A DNA stretch of 64,000 nucleotides from Phoronis australis (GCA_002633005.1 NMRA01000510.1:127438-191437), one strand, 5' to 3'; positions 41,748 to 56,500 are shown, counted from the first letter of the stretch. Notes: a model not told the origin generated them from the letters alone. Translations and numbers: made by a program.

Positions 41748-43890
41748 ATGTTTTCTCTACCAACCTAATGAAATTATTTAGTGACATTTTTTTGTCTCTA
41801 TTTTATCACAAATACCCTCCGGCCCCTACCTCTGTCCTCGCAACGTAATGTGGTTACCTGTAATGATTACTTCTACAAGAGTGCAGTTAACCTTTCCCAC
41901 TCCAAGGACTTGTGCAATTTTGCAGTGTAATCCACCTGTTTTGAGAGGAATTGACTGTTGAAGTCTGTAAAACATGGGTGTTACAGTGTTGATGAGAAAG
42001 CGACATTGGTTACAGTCATGCAGGCGTTCAAATGCCTCCAAGTTTGTGTTTCTGTAAGTGTATTCAGAATGACATGTCATCTCCAATCGTATCAGAGGTA
42101 CAGTTTAATCTGGAGTTTCACCTGTTACTGTTTTAGTCTTATTGAAAGACAGTTGTTTGTGTGGTGATTCCATGCTCCAAATAAGTGGCAGTTACAATTG
42201 CAGTTTCTCCTAACTCATGGCTTATAAAGGAAGTCATCATGAAATAGGCTGATTACCATTAGCGAACTTGTCTCTAACAATACGTGCCATGATAGCAGTT
42301 GGTTTCCACCAAAAAAATCAATTCAGAAATCAGGCTCAACCTTTATGAAGCAGCCCAAAGTGGGACACCTAGGTCATTCGTGTTGAATCTGTAGCATTTT
42401 GACATTATTTTTACTTGCTAGTTCCCTCTATGCTCTGTTCGTGGGTGAAAATCTGCCCTCTGGTAGACAAGTTTGACGCACGTTTTGTGAGTCCAAGCAG
42501 CATTGTTCAGTTAATTTTGCATTTTAGATGAGTAAAGAGAAAGTGAATAAATATTACTTTAATTTAGTCAGTGTTTCATTTTATTATTTGACTTAGTCTC
42601 TAATACAATATTCAGTGTTCTAGTAAAGGGCATTTTTCGTGACAAAAATATTTTTAATTGTTGTTACTAGCAGGAAGTTCACACAAGTCCCTCGGGCTAA
42701 TAATTTGGTGCTCACAAGTTCAGTTATTACAATAGCTAGAATGCAAGCTTTTATCTCTGGCTTCCAGTATTAGATAAATATCCTTCTTGCAGGAACTGGC
42801 GTTTTGAAACAATGCATTTCTTCATTTACTGCTGATGGCATCCTCGCAATTTACTTGAAGATCACTCATTTTATCTTCCTGGTCAGATCAGGGCTTGGAA
42901 TTTTCCTCTTTTAATAGAATTAAGTCTTTTTGGTTCCATTTCCTCTTATTTGCTTCCAATTTCCTATTTTAGTCTCCTATTTTTGTCTCTTTTTATCATT
43001 ATTTTGACTTAATTCATGCAGATTTTTTCAGTTAAATTTCACAACACAAAAAAATATTTCTATCACTCAAGCCTATTTGTGTAATGGTACATAACCTGGA
43101 TATTTTTTCACTGTTTTGTCTCTGGCCATTCCAACCCTGTAACCTTGCAAAACTTGGAAGTTTGTTTAAACTGAAAACAATTTTGAACAGATTACATGAA
43201 TTTTGGAAAGGTAAGAAAGATGGTGGACAAATGATTCAGTGCACACCAGTTTTTGGCTTTCAACATCAGCGCCTCCAAAAACAGATTTGTTGGAAAAGAG
43301 CAGCCAATGAAATCGAAGAAAGCAGGCGGCCTGACAAAAACAGACAATGGGAGTTGAATACAAATCATTTAGACATCGACAATGGATTACTGGACATCGA
43401 AATTAAATTAAATTAAAAATGTGAAGGTTCCACCTGCTTCAAGTCTTGTAGGCATTAGCTATTAACTTATAAACGTGGCCGACGGTGTCGTTTGTGCAAA
43501 ACAACAACCGATCTGCCATAAGCTGAAGGGAAATCTTGAGTTTTACCTATTCATGAATGGAGTTTCTGGTGTGGCCATTTTAGGGTTCCCAATCCTGATA
43601 CCGGTGATTTTTAAGCGTTTCTGACCTGTTGAGTGCTTGTATGTTGGTCTTGATAACCGGAAACATTTCCTTGTCAGTAAGAGGCCTAAACCCATTGTCG
43701 TCCATTGTCCATCTTAACCAACGGAAATGCAGTTCAAGCAACTGCAAGCGTGATAATCTGTTTGCACTATCACAAATTATAATGTTGGGATTTCAGTTGG
43801 AAAAGACGTCCATTCCAAAGAATCTGGTCATGAAATGCCCCCCCCCCCCCTCCTTGCACTAATCTGACAGACACCTCCTGGATGCATCTG

Positions 43891-43891
43891 N
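43891..43891. other. undetermined base (N)
   Basis: The only ambiguous base seen in the window; it sits just after a C homopolymer and may mark a low-quality assembly spot. Confidence 0.95.
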
Positions 43892-44039
43892 CAGTTACAG
43901 AACACTCAAAATTCCACGTTATAGACATACTCTTGTAGTTGTAGCGACAGCAGACGATAATGTAGGCCTAGTTCTTGGGGTGGTCTATTTCAATAGGAAG
44001 CTATGAATCAGCGCGGCTTTGCGTGATTTTGCATTTCAC

Positions 44040-44218
44040 ATCATAAAGAGTTCCATAGCAACTCGAGTATGAGTGTCATATTTGAGTACGTTTGGAGTCT
44101 ACTCGAAATCCGACATTAGATACGCTTTTTTGAGTACGACTCCAGTGAGCACGATTTTGAGTATGAAATCTCGAGTATGAGTATGAGTCTGAGTACGGAG
44201 ATTGGAGACCGGGCCCTG
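44040..44218. mobile_element. partial copy of the GGGCCC TIR element
   Basis: Ends GAGATTGGAGACCGGGCCCTG, matching the termini of the element at 17874-18282, and is filled with the same GAGTA/CTCGAG phrases. A matching left terminus was not found, so it appears truncated. Confidence 0.65.
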
Positions 44219-46343
44219 ATTATATACGAAGTTAAACTCGAGTACTGTGTCATAAGAACTTTATATCAATATTAAAACATACATGTACAGTTATAGAGCA
44301 CTATTTACAATACGTCTAGGGTCTAAGGCCGGTAATATTAACCAAAACAGCTTTAAGTTTAAATCTTAACAAGCACTCGGTTCATTAACGTATCTCATAA
44401 AACTGGTAGTTACGTCTGAATTTGAAAAACTATCAACAGATGAAACATTTCCCAAATAAACGCGGAGTTGCGTTAACAACGGGCTACCATCTTCTTGGCT
44501 ACCACCGGATTTATCATCTTTGATAGACCTCCATCTTATAATGGACAAACAAGCATGCACAAATTGGCCGTGTCTGTACTTTCAACAGTAGTTACATGTA
44601 ACTGTTGCAAATTGAAAACGGTTTAATATAAACATTTCGGATTTTCGCAACTGGAGCACTATTTAGCTCTAAAGACTATTCTGAATAATCAAAAATTTGT
44701 TGTCGGAATCGAAGACGCATATTTGATTTTTGACACTGGTTGTTGACTTCCGTCAAAACTCAGCTTATCAATAAAATAATGCCCTTAATCCATCTTACAG
44801 TGTTCCTGCTAAGCTCCGGATGTGGCAACGAGGTGGGTGGTTGACTTCTGTTGCCCATACGTTTCTCTCACCACAGGGCTCCGGTAGGCTACAGTACACG
44901 ACTTGTAAAAGATGTAGTTAGTAACATCTTTACATTTACTTTACAATTGTTGAGCTAGCACAATCAAGACTTGAAGCTTAAGATGAGCCTCACGAAAATG
45001 CCCCGCAGGCATTTCTACAAGCACAGTTAAGAAATTTGAGACTAGTGACTCACTACTCTGAGCACAGTTGCTAAAAACTTAGGCGTGGTCACTCAAAAAA
45101 TTTTTGTGTGATGCCTCATGATTTGAACATAACGGAGAGAACACTCAAGGTAGGACCACTCATAATATCTGATCACTTGTCAATATTGCACATAAATTTC
45201 TATTTCGCAAATGATGGTTACACATAATGATTGACACCGCCGGGTCAACAGGCCATGACATCGATGACGGCCTCCGGTTTGGTGGCCAGGCAAACACATC
45301 CACAAGACTAGACTAGACAATTACGATATAAATATACAAAGCACACGTGACCACTATATACACATAACAATGAATACCAATACAGTACATGAGCGCACCC
45401 AGCTTATGATATAGGTGGGCTCGAATTTTTGTCAATATGGACCTTTTACTAAGAAAAAACGGGGGACAGAAAAAAACGGCCTATCACGTTCAGAGCTATG
45501 AATTGTGCATTCGCGCCTATTTAGTGGACTATTGTCTCGTTTTCTCGGACTTTTTGTTTCCCTGAGACGGACCTTTTAGCCCACTTCACCCCCTGGGTGC
45601 GCGCATGCAGTATTTAAAATAATCGCAGTGGATGCCTTACCACTCGGTGTTAATTACCGTTGGTGACAATCGACGCATCAGCACATATTCACGTTTTCCA
45701 TCAATTTCAGAATGAAAAAATAAACGATTACAAATGACGTATGTATATGACATTCAAATACCGAAATATACATTGCATGGTCTTGCTCAATTTGCGTTAC
45801 CTTCAAACAGAACACAAAAGGTTTCACAGTTGTTTCGAATGCAATAAGCAACGCAGCACAAGATTTGAAATATTTTGAGCAAGATGCTTTGCAAAACGGT
45901 CTTATCATTTTCCGGGACTCCCCTCCCTATGAGATCTTTTCAACTGGCCGACTCTCCAAATGTTTATCCCTCGACAGAAGAGTTTAACCACTCCAGCGGC
46001 ATTACATAGACTAGATTTATCCACAGAGGCAATGCAGTAAGATGAAGAGAAAGTATATAAGCGAAATGCGTGCTTGGCACAGTGGCGGTGTACGCGTCTG
46101 AAGTGATTGTCCGAGCTAATGATTTATAGTAGGCCTACTGAACACAATTACAAATTCATGACAGATTCATTCATTCACATAGGAAGCGTAGATAAAGACA
46201 TACCTTACGCGATCGCATAACAATTGCCACAAAAAATTCTTTGGACTTTCAGTTACTTTCCTAATCAGACAAGTAGCCTACAATATGAGTACGGCTAAAG
46301 ATATGGGCTTGCATTGGTGAACTTAGGAAAATTAACTCAACGC

Positions 46344-47513
46344 TCATAAGAAACGCACAAGAAACAGGGCCATTAGCATACAATGCGAAGTTCCCACGAC
46401 AACAGCCGATCCCTTGCCACCTTCTTTGCTGGGTCGCGATCCCAGTGACGTCAGGCCGACGTTATACGTAACACTGTTCGCCACTTTGGTCTTCTCCGGA
46501 TCATTACAACCCTGGTTTTTCGTCATACCATAGCACGGTAGTTTGTCAGCATCGAGTTCATTCAGTCGCTGAGACTGGAATCGACGAGGGGCATGGCATT
46601 TCACCGTGGAGAGGTGGTGAGGCGCCGCCTCTGATATAACCCACGACATCCGGCAATCACATGAAAAGCGGTTGCCAGAGAAATCAAAGTTCACGCGACC
46701 ACTCAGTCTGTCGAAGGTTGAGCAGTTAAAGGTCGTCAATTGGTTATCACGAAATGACACATTGACATGCTGGTTTGCACCGAGTCCCTCAAAAGCTCTT
46801 GGTTCAATTTCTTGTACTGCACTGCTGTCTAACTTTATCAAACCCACATTATTCAACCCTAGAAAAGCCTTTTCTTCGACTCGACGCAAAATTCTATTAC
46901 CTGTCAAGTATATTTTCGCGATATTCTCCGTACCACTGAACATATTCGAGGTCACTTTGGTGATCGCGGTATTCGACAGAACTAGATCCACGACATTAGA
47001 GAGACCTCTAAAAGCATTGGCATGGATGTGCCTCAACGGATTGACGCTTAAGACCACGGATTGTATATTTCCACTTCCCGCAAACGCGTCGCTTTCAATA
47101 GTAGAAATTCGACATCTCCTTAAAGAAAGTAACGACAGATTTTCAAGACCGCTCATAGAATATTTCACCAGCTTAGCAATGTTTGATTTCGTAATAGCGA
47201 TCTTGTTTCCATTGAAACCACGAAATGCGTGGGGTTTGATGTCCAGAGGTCTTTGCGTACCGTCTATGAATATTTCTCGCAAGCTTGGGTAACTCGCAAA
47301 TGCATTTGCTGGGATTGTATCCAGTTCATGACAGTTCTCCAGTAACAACTTAGTAGTATTTGACGATAGAACAGGCAGCGCATTTACGCCAACGCACTTT
47401 ATTTCGTTGTTTTCACATCTACAACCAAATGGACAAGTTGACTGAACGGAAACAACAACAGCGCTCCAAACGAGCAACAACCACGTGAAACTTCCAGATC
47501 GTCGAGCCACCAT
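46344..47513 (-). CDS. secreted or GPI-anchored leucine-rich-repeat protein
   Basis: 389 codons in one exon. Residues 1-25 form a signal peptide (hydrophobic LLLVWSAVVVSV). An LRRNT cap follows with Cys27, 31, 33 and 40 (CPFGCRCENNEIKC). About nine LRRs of 22-26 residues run from about residue 50 to 280, many ending in AF.GL (for example IESDAFAGSGNIQSVVLS). The LRRCT cap includes FSCDCRMSW and two further Cys, ending about residue 330. The C-terminal 20 residues are hydrophobic after a small-residue stretch (GGKGSAVVVG), the pattern of a GPI-attachment signal; no cytoplasmic tail follows, and a membrane anchor of another kind is possible. N-glycosylation sequons NTT, NLS, NVS and NCS are visible. 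Likely an extracellular adhesion or ligand-binding protein; I cannot name an orthologue. Confidence 0.92.
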   Translation of the reverse strand: MVARRSGSFTWLLLVWSAVVVSVQSTCPFGCRCENNEIKCVGVNALPVLSSNTTKLLLENCHELDTIPANAFASYPSLREIFIDGTQRPLDIKPHAFRGFNGNKIAITKSNIAKLVKYSMSGLENLSLLSLRRCRISTIESDAFAGSGNIQSVVLSVNPLRHIHANAFRGLSNVVDLVLSNTAITKVTSNMFSGTENIAKIYLTGNRILRRVEEKAFLGLNNVGLIKLDSSAVQEIEPRAFEGLGANQHVNVSFRDNQLTTFNCSTFDRLSGRVNFDFSGNRFSCDCRMSWVISEAAPHHLSTVKCHAPRRFQSQRLNELDADKLPCYGMTKNQGCNDPEKTKVANSVTYNVGLTSLGSRPSKEGGKGSAVVVGTSHCMLMALFLVRFL

Positions 47514-47534
47514 TTTTATCTGGAAGAGACAAAA
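47514..47534 (-). promoter_or_regulatory. splice acceptor just upstream of LRR start codon
   Basis: On the minus strand a pyrimidine-rich TTTTGTCTCTTCCAG is followed after six bases by the ATG (AG at 47520-47521). This suggests that the coding exon is preceded by an intron in the 5'UTR, so the promoter may lie many kilobases away at higher coordinates. Confidence 0.6.
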
Positions 47535-50500
47535 GGCTTCGCATTAAACAAGGATTGGGGAAAGCACACAACAAAACCTAGCAAGTACAGTGAAGAAAAA
47601 CAGTCTATAATAACCTTAGTGGTGGAAAAGCTGCAGTGAGTTACTTCAGTTACAGTTGAGTGTAGTCTACCAAATTCCGGTCATATTGGCAAATTGTGCG
47701 TCATCGAAACTTGTCACTGATAGCCATTTGAAAATGAAATGAAGGTTGAGAAATTATAGATAAAATCCCCAGGCAAGACTTTTCATTTAATTTCGAGAGC
47801 ATAGACATCAAACGATATTCACTTCAAGCTCTTATAAAATTTCACAGACAACTTGAATAGGCATTCTGTACAGGCCAATGAGCTTCTAGACCTCACGTTG
47901 ACAACGTAAAAATCATCAATAGTTACGTATTCCTTCCGCTAGAATTTATTCCCCAAATGCATGTATATCGACAGGGGATATCCGAGAGAGAACCCGCCAC
48001 GGATCTGCACGTTTGGTATTGTACAAGTCGGAAAGATGTCACTATTTTCCCAATTTTTGTTCTTTAAAAGGAACGTCAAAATATTTCAAGGTTGATCACT
48101 GCCCAGACATAATGTTTTAACATTAAAATTCGCTTTCTGAACGGTTTTGTTACATTTTGTATCGATCAGCACTCATGAAACAAAATATAAAACAGGTTTT
48201 GCCAACAGAATCGTAGTTAGAGTTCTCTCATAGTACACAAAGGGAAACCTTCAGCTTCAACAGCCACAGCTAAATGAAGGTGGCGACAATATAAATTTCT
48301 GTAAGAATCCCACCACTTTTCCCGAAAACTCAAGAGCTCTTTTGTGGCACAAACCCACATCGGTAATGGGGTTTCTGAAAGACTCCTCAGGGGACTCGTT
48401 CAGAAATCTCCGATACTGGTGGAAGTTAGCGAGTTCCTTTCCGATTTTTCGGTAACTATTTTCCACGGCGGCGACTTGCGCCTGCGCAACAACAAACTGA
48501 AACCTTCTCTCACGATTACTCAGGATAACAAGGCGTACAGAAAAACAACGGAGTTTGCACTAAAAAGAACAATTTCGCAACTCATTCCCTCCAAACCAAA
48601 CTATTGGCCCCCAAACAGTTTCGCCTCTCAACCACCACTATCATGTTAGATGGGAATAATTGCACCCGAGGGGATTGGGGGATGGCGACAGAGGCAACTG
48701 AAATCACGAGGGCCTTAAGATTTCTCGTAATCTAAGGCCCCGAGAAAACTAGTCATAGAAAAGGCCGGCACTGAACCAAGGTATGCACACAAGCCCTGGT
48801 AAAAGGTTGCACGTACATTGCGTAACGCTACGCAATAACTATACATGTACCGCCAGGAAGTCCGGCTTACTTCCTAACTCCACACTAGCGTGTAATCTTC
48901 GCAAAAAGATGATTTTTGAGCTGACTCACGAATGGGCGATTTCCAAGACATGTCAGACAAGCCAGTCTTGTTGCCTGATGACGGTACCAGAGAGACATTA
49001 CCAATGGCAATATCCTCCTGAAGCCAAGTGTGTTTGGGGCCACCTTGAACGTCCCACATGATTACGGATTTGAATTATCGGGAAAGTCAAATCGTTAACC
49101 AGCCTGGATGTGTACCGCCGTCTCCAACCGATCAGCTCTTGCCAATTGGAATTACTTTCTCCAAGATTGGAACACCACCACCAAAAACTAAACAAGACGT
49201 AACACGTTCAGTGAAAAGGTCATGACAAAGTTAATTATTTTGGGCGCACCCACTTCTCCCGCTCTAAGATTTTAGTACATATCTTGTCAGGCGTGCCGAT
49301 TTCACCAGATGCTGACAGCGTTCGGTGACGTAATCTTCATTTTCTAAGAGTCTGTTAGAGATTCGTAAATTACAAAAACTAAGCAGTTGTTGTGTATAAA
49401 TTATGTAGGTTGACCTTCGCAGGGCTGCTTCTTCACGTGTCCCGGTCAGATTACTTCTGATGTCGAGTCCTAACTCTCAAGAGTTACGAGTCAAAAGTTG
49501 ACGTCGTGACACCCAAAGGCGCGCCCGAATTCGTCGTACGCGATTACTACATTCACACGCGGTCAAGGAAATTACGACAGAAAACAAAGCCGAAGAGACA
49601 ATTAGTGAACGCATGGGCTGCACTTCGCCAGCAGTTTGTGATTGTAAGAAGGTAGAAACCACGGTGACCCCTTTCAACAAAAAATCTGTCACCGGAGGCA
49701 TACAGAAAACGAAAACATGAATGAAGCTCTGAGAATGAAGTGATACCGTGCACAACACGTGAGTATCAAGCACCGCTGTTGACACGACCTCTCATTTCAA
49801 CAAGCTCCCGTTACTGCGGTTGAACTTTCCATCTCTATAACAAACAACAACAGTCTTCCTAATCACATCATTCACATGGACAATGTCCGCTGTCAAACGA
49901 ACCAACGAGTCTATCACTCAGAGACGGAGATATTCCGATGAGCTCACAGTTGTTAAAAGGTTATCGCTGAAGAAAGTTTCCAAGTCATTCAACGGGAGTA
50001 CGTCATTACAACAGATTCAATTGGTTGAATTTGCACTGCACATCAAGAGCACTTTGTAAGCATTTGCAATCTTCAATTCCCGTCTAAACTATAGTATTTA
50101 TCCAATTCACTACTTGTGCACTTTGGTGGCGCTGCAAAAACGATAGTTGTGTACAATGCCTCGTTTTATCATCAGATTTAACAATGCAAACGTGAAAGCG
50201 CGCGTGCAGAACCGTTTATAATTTGGACACAACACATCGTTTTCAAGCACAACGGCGAATTCGTGCAAGTAGTTAACACCACATCAAACATGCTTTCCGT
50301 CGTTTTGACCAATGAATAAAGCAAAAGTTTCATCGATGGAAAGATGTCAGTAAAGTACGCACACTTCGTAATTACACCCGCTGTTCGTTTGATGCTATCC
50401 GTTTATTGAGATCCATTACCAGAAATTAACAAAATCAAACTTAAAAATACGTATAAACTGCGTTTATTTGAAAAGATCTGACGTCACACTGAAAGAAAAT

Positions 50501-53500
50501 CCTTTGGAAACAAATGCTTTAAAAATTATATCAAAATTGAAGTAAAAAGACACGTCTTTACTAACAAAAACAGCGACCACATGAAATTACATTAACATTT
50601 ACACGGATGTCGCAGCAAACAAGTCTCTGACGTCATAAGTAAGGTTTAGGAATTCTACGGACATTGAACCCCTTACCGCTCAAATGTTCCCGGAACCATG
50701 TGCTGAGTGACGAATTCCGAATTGTTGCTCTGACGACATGCCGATAAGGCAGAAGACGTCGGGAAAATAGGGTACCACTATAACCCTGTCGCTGTCATCG
50801 CGGAATTTTCCAGCTAATAGTGTTATCTTTAAAATTGTTTTCCATTGCGTGTCACAAAAAGGTTACATCTCATTGTGGTTTCTTGAAAAACCGAGAAAAT
50901 ACCACAGCTTAACAAAACGAAGCTTTATAGCTACATAAGGTAATATGAAAATTCATAAAAGATTGCAGAAAATTCCGCAAAAATTAACGTCTGGTAACCT
51001 TTTCAACAAACAGATGTTACCTAGACAACCTTACAAAACTCAAGAGACATTATGAACTGCCAATCATTGACCAAAACCTGCTAATGTTAAAGGGAATTTG
51101 AGCACACAAGTCAAAGAAGTCACGAATTTACCTAGCAAATTCCAAGCAAGCTGTCCGACACCGATATCTGTAGTTAAACAATAACTGACCACACCAGTAC
51201 AATAGACACAGAAAACTGACTGTAATGGCTGTTTTATGGTAAATTACGTACCAGACTCCAGAACGGTTACGTCATCAGCTTCCGTGCATTTAAGGTGCTT
51301 ATTTGTTACGTAATGCAATCACAGGCATAGTTGTTCTCAATCAAATGACCCAGTACAAATATTATTGCTGCGTTCCTTTTGGAGAACAGGTTATTCTACG
51401 TCAAATTTGGAAACTTGAATATTATTCGCGTTGGCTTTCACGTGCAATTCACAATAGGACTTTTGTGAGGATTCATTACCTGAATTCAGGGCAGTATTCA
51501 CGGTTCCGTGCAGCTGTTATGAAAAACAAACACAGTTAATATCCATAAATAATCATTTAGAGTCTATAAATGTTGCTGACATGCACCAAAGAGTTCGCGG
51601 TCTATAAGACTATTCACTATTCCACCAGGCTGTCAGTGGCCATACGTTCTGACATTGTTCCTACCAAAATACGAACTTGGTGTATGACAACAACCACGGA
51701 ACTTTTAGCACTTTCAAGCAGGCGAAAGCAATAACGAAGATATTACAACGAACGTTTCTCACGGGATCATGGCCGGATTAGAAAGAGACGTTTCCTGTTG
51801 TTAAGCTATACAAACCTTTCCTCCACCCACAGGCGGATCTAGGATGTCCTAACAGGCGGGAGCACCTACAAATTTCGAAGGAAAATAACGATGTACGCCC
51901 CAAAAATATCATGCTGACGCATTTTTGGCCTTGTCTACAGGAGGCGCCCCCTGCATCCCTCCAAACTCACATGTGCTATCATATTGACAGCACACACTTC
52001 ATCATTGCTTTTTGCTGCAAATTTGCACTAGAAATATACGGGTGAGAAACAACATGACCGCCGAACCCAAAGCATAACCACTATTAAATAGCCAAGTACT
52101 AAAACTCAGCAATGAAAACGGGTGTTAGCCGCCAGTTACTTGATGAAAGGACCTAATTCAACAACGAAGACGGGTTTAACATTTTATACCTATTAGCAGT
52201 GCTATGCGGTCATCGTGCCCGTGTCGTACTTCAATAAGAAATATTAAATATATTTAAAATAGATCATCTCATCAGTGTTGATTAAAGGATAACCGAACGA
52301 GGAAAATAATAGATTCTTTTAGTCGAGTTCAGTGATCGCAGGCCAACATTTTAGAATTGCAACAATAAAATACAAACTGAAATTCTATCATAAACGGATA
52401 ATTATTTATTAACCAAAGTTCATCACCTGTCTCCAGGCGTATCATGACTGCAACGTAATACGACAAGCATCACACTACCATAGACTATACTATCTATGAT
52501 AACTACCAGATGGCTTAGCATCGACTCGCTAACTCCCCAAACAAAACATGTTACAATCAGCACGGCAGTAACACAAACATGTCAGAGTAGTTTACCAGTT
52601 TTATACCTGGGGTTTCCTATTGATCGCCATCGCTTTACCTCCACCAGTCAATAGTCGCGACACGCTTTTGGTTTGCTGAATACTTTTTTAACTGCTCGAT
52701 CATTGCTTCGATTCAAAGCAACTGAATTCGGTAATTCAGTCGTCTAAATTATCCCTTGAACCAGTAACAACCAATGAATTAACGTACATGTAGGGCCGAC
52801 CTTGAGGGCGGCCAGCCTTATTAAAAATGCATAGCAATTAATAAGCAGTCTGCAATAGATTTGTTTGAAAATTGATATGAACAACACAGAGCAAAACGTT
52901 TGATTCTGGAATGTGAATTGTGTAGCACGAAAACGTTACGTTCGAGAAGCTCACCGTACGACTACTGCTATTTTTGTCAAGTGAACCAGAAAACGTAATG
53001 ACATGTGGTCTAACTGAACGCACGCGTACACTAAGTTTCACGAGTGCAACAAAAGTACGACAGAAAGCAGAGTTTTCAACCAGTCCAAACAGCGCGAACC
53101 ATCTGCGCAGGACAGAAATCTGAGCGCCGCCGATGACATGTAGTGGCGTGTCAATAATTAAGTATTATTTGCATAAGATATTAATTTCAGCTGATGTGCC
53201 TCTAACAAAAGGAGGCGAAAAACGAGATAGTACGTCTGCACCTCACGGCATTGTTTAGAAGGGTTAAAAATCGATACAGTTAGCGCCAGCCGAAGCGGAC
53301 AAAGAATTAATGTGGTTAGGTTCACCTCAGTGCAAACAATTGAGAATTACAGTAAACAATCAAGAAGTCATTGAACTTCGAGTCAAACCGAAATGATATA
53401 TGGCATTCTTTCACAATTTATGTTTCACAGAAACACATATTCTTCGTAAAGTTCGCTCCAAAATAAAAGAAATCGCACACGAAGAAAATCGAAATATATG

Positions 53501-56500
53501 TTCGCGCCTAAATGCCCGTAATTTATGAAGCGCCAAAGGGTTCTAAAACAAGAACCTTTCTGCGCATAGAAATGTGTTAGTACACGCGTACTTTAGACAA
53601 GATTCTGTTTCCGTTACCAACAAAAACATCGAAACCATTAGCGACTTGAGAGAACGCATTTAAGAATTTGCGGATATGCCGCTGTACGCATTGCCAAGAA
53701 TTTGAGTTACCGGCTCATGGCAACAATTCGATATGGGATGAGCGGTAGTCAGGATTTTAAAACCCAAAGCGCTTCGACTAAGAATTCAACATTGACAGCC
53801 AAACAGTGGCGAAACGTCCCTTAACAACAGGAATAGGCACAAAGATTTCACAAAAGGAATCAGGCACTCGTCAGCAATTTCCCTCCAGAATAGAGCAAGT
53901 CAGAACATGTTGCACATCAGAATCAGGAAGACATGTACTTACAGACGGCATCACTCAAATTTCCACGCAGCTAGTGAACAATTAGAAGCTAAACGTGTTC
54001 AAAGCAGGACGACTGACGCTTTGCCAAACAGTCTACCCGCTTTTAATTTCACGCCGTGCGATTCAGTACACAAACTATTTATCTAATATTAGCAAGAGCA
54101 AGCATCCAACAGTCGCGGTATCATTTCACGCCATTCTCCCAAGGAAGAGGCATACAAAGCAAAAGGACGACAGTTTTAACACTAGCGGTATCAGAGGGTT
54201 ATCACAACACCTTGTTATTTTTGAAAGTAATAACCATTTTGTCAAGTGCCAATCATCAATACTGGTGTATATAGATAGTAGACGCCGGGGTGGTCATTAC
54301 TGAATTAGTACACATGTCTCAGGAAAATATGACACTAGTGTTCTCGTCAACTGAGATTATGCCATAAAAATTTTAGATCCAACCGGGGCTGTCACGATCT
54401 GTGTGTCACGGCCATACGGCCAAAGGCATATTTTGTAACTACACTAATTTTAGGATCAGCTGCTGTCAGTCAATGAAGGAACAGATTATAGTGTTCAACA
54501 CCCAGAACATGACAAAAGGCAAATAGTTTGGTTAATAGTATGTCGAGAGGTCATGTCTTGCCAGAACGGGATGTCAGTGCTTCACACCAATAAATTAACG
54601 TCTACTCAAACGCAAAGAAGGAAGAACACACAGGAATCCGAATCAGGCTAAAACACTTGAAAACTTTTTTCACATTAACTTGAAGTGGGCAATCTTCATA
54701 GCTACGTGCGCTACATTGGAAACAACCCTCTCGTGTCACTGGTTGACGCATGAACTGAGTAACGGAAATATGACTTCGTTTTCGATTGGTGCCTACAATT
54801 TAATTAAGCGAATGCACTGAGTGCAGGCACTGGGTAATTATGTTACATAATGGGATCATTAGACTTGACGCACACGAGTCTTATCGCAAGAACTACTGAA
54901 CAGATGGTCCACATGAGGGTAGTATTTCAACTGAAGTCCAGGAACAGTCAGCCACTGAGGAAACCCATAACCCCAGGTCATAAGAACCCGTCTCATACAT
55001 TTAGGATGTGTCCACGATAACTTCCCTCTTCAAGCGTCTGATAAATATAGTGCTATGAATCACCTGCGTTTGTCGATACCTTCAACTGGTTTTTAATAAT
55101 GTAAGTATGAGGCCTCATACACGCGGAATGTAAATTTACATTCTCCTTCCTCGAGTCTATGGTGGACATCAGATGACAAGTTAACATATAAGTCTTCTTC
55201 TGCTGTGCGAGTCCTGGGGAGTAGTCATCTGTTTTAGGGAAGGGTGTGAGGCTGTGCTTCCAAACCTGGGGCAATACTATTCCAAGTACTAGAGTTGTGC
55301 CCCATGTCATACCTATTGGATAAGGCTCACAAATGACCCAACTAAAACCTCGTGGACGATAAGTTTGAGTATTGGTTGTAAAGTGACGTCGCAGGAATTG
55401 CCAAACTTAAATTCACGTCAGTACTAATACCCAGCAGGCGGGGCAGCACTGAAAAATGTGGGAGGCTAAAGCCCCCAGTCCCCCTATGGTGCGCCGCCCA
55501 TGAACAAAATTTATAGCAAATAAAAATAGAAATCCCCATTCCATTTTTATACATAGTTAATCTGAACTCATACTCCTAGTTTAGATCTGAATGGTGAAAA
55601 ACCAACTTACCATGTATACGAGAAAATTTAAAAACAGCTACACATCTAGGCTGTGACACCTCCTTTCTATATGGCCATTAAATTGACGCTTCCATTCCCG
55701 GTTGTGAGTTTTAACTTCTCCTCAATCAACTCGCTAAATACCTTCAACAGCCATGTCCAATAATGGGTTTAATGTTTGTACAGTCTTTTAATTGTTGACA
55801 TTTCAATAAACTACCAGCAACTCTAGGCACAGACTTATCTGTGGACGGGTGGAGGCGTTAACATAAACAAATCCCCGATAAGCTTGAGTGGCGAAAGTCC
55901 ATAAACTTGCAGCCAAATAAACGATGATGAGTATATTTTTACAAGCTTGTAGAAATGTAAGGACATTACAAACTCTGGCAAAGCCAATCACCAATACTCG
56001 AGGTATAACCATGACGAAGCGAAAGACGATCAAGAAAGCGAGGGTAGGCTAACTCCTGAAATCGCATTTCACCAATGAAGACACCGAGTCATTGAAACTG
56101 TTGTTGGGGGAACCAAAACGAATGTTGTGAGTTTCACTCATCATGAAACAAATTGATAACTTACCATTCCATAGTGTTTTAATTTACTTCTTCGAGATGT
56201 CAAATATAAAACTCAAGTCCCGGCAAACCAAGCCCAATGTTATTGCCTTCACTCAGGGCAGACTCGGAGTTCAGTTCACGTCTCGACTATGGCCAAACAA
56301 AACCGACAACTGTTTTTGAATGAAAAATGAAGAATTGTTACCGAGACACACCAGCCTACGTTTCGACGCTAGCATGACTCAATATTTCCAGCCAACAGGG
56401 GTTAAATACAAGTTATCCGGTTATCACACAATATCGACAATCGTGACTAACCGCCGGCGCACTAAAAAGTCGTTCAAGCAAGAGCACAGGTGATTCCGGT

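Larger units (their letters stand above)
41383..46343. other. intergenic region between NDUFA2 and LRR gene
   Basis: Apart from the hairpin at 41601-41747, the TIR-element end at 44,040-44,218, a C run near 43,840 and one undetermined base at 43,891, I see no exon or RNA gene. The longest frames (110 codons at 43084-43416 plus) show no motif. It should contain the 3'UTRs of both convergent genes; an AATAAA lies at about 42546 on plus. Confidence 0.5.

Noticed and set aside
43084-43416. 110-codon plus ORF
   Set aside because: No motif, no splice context, composition like random AT-rich frame.
46672-47292. 206-codon plus-strand ORF
   Set aside because: Lies exactly antisense to the LRR coding exon, whose caps, signal peptide and repeats are convincing; the plus frame has no motif.
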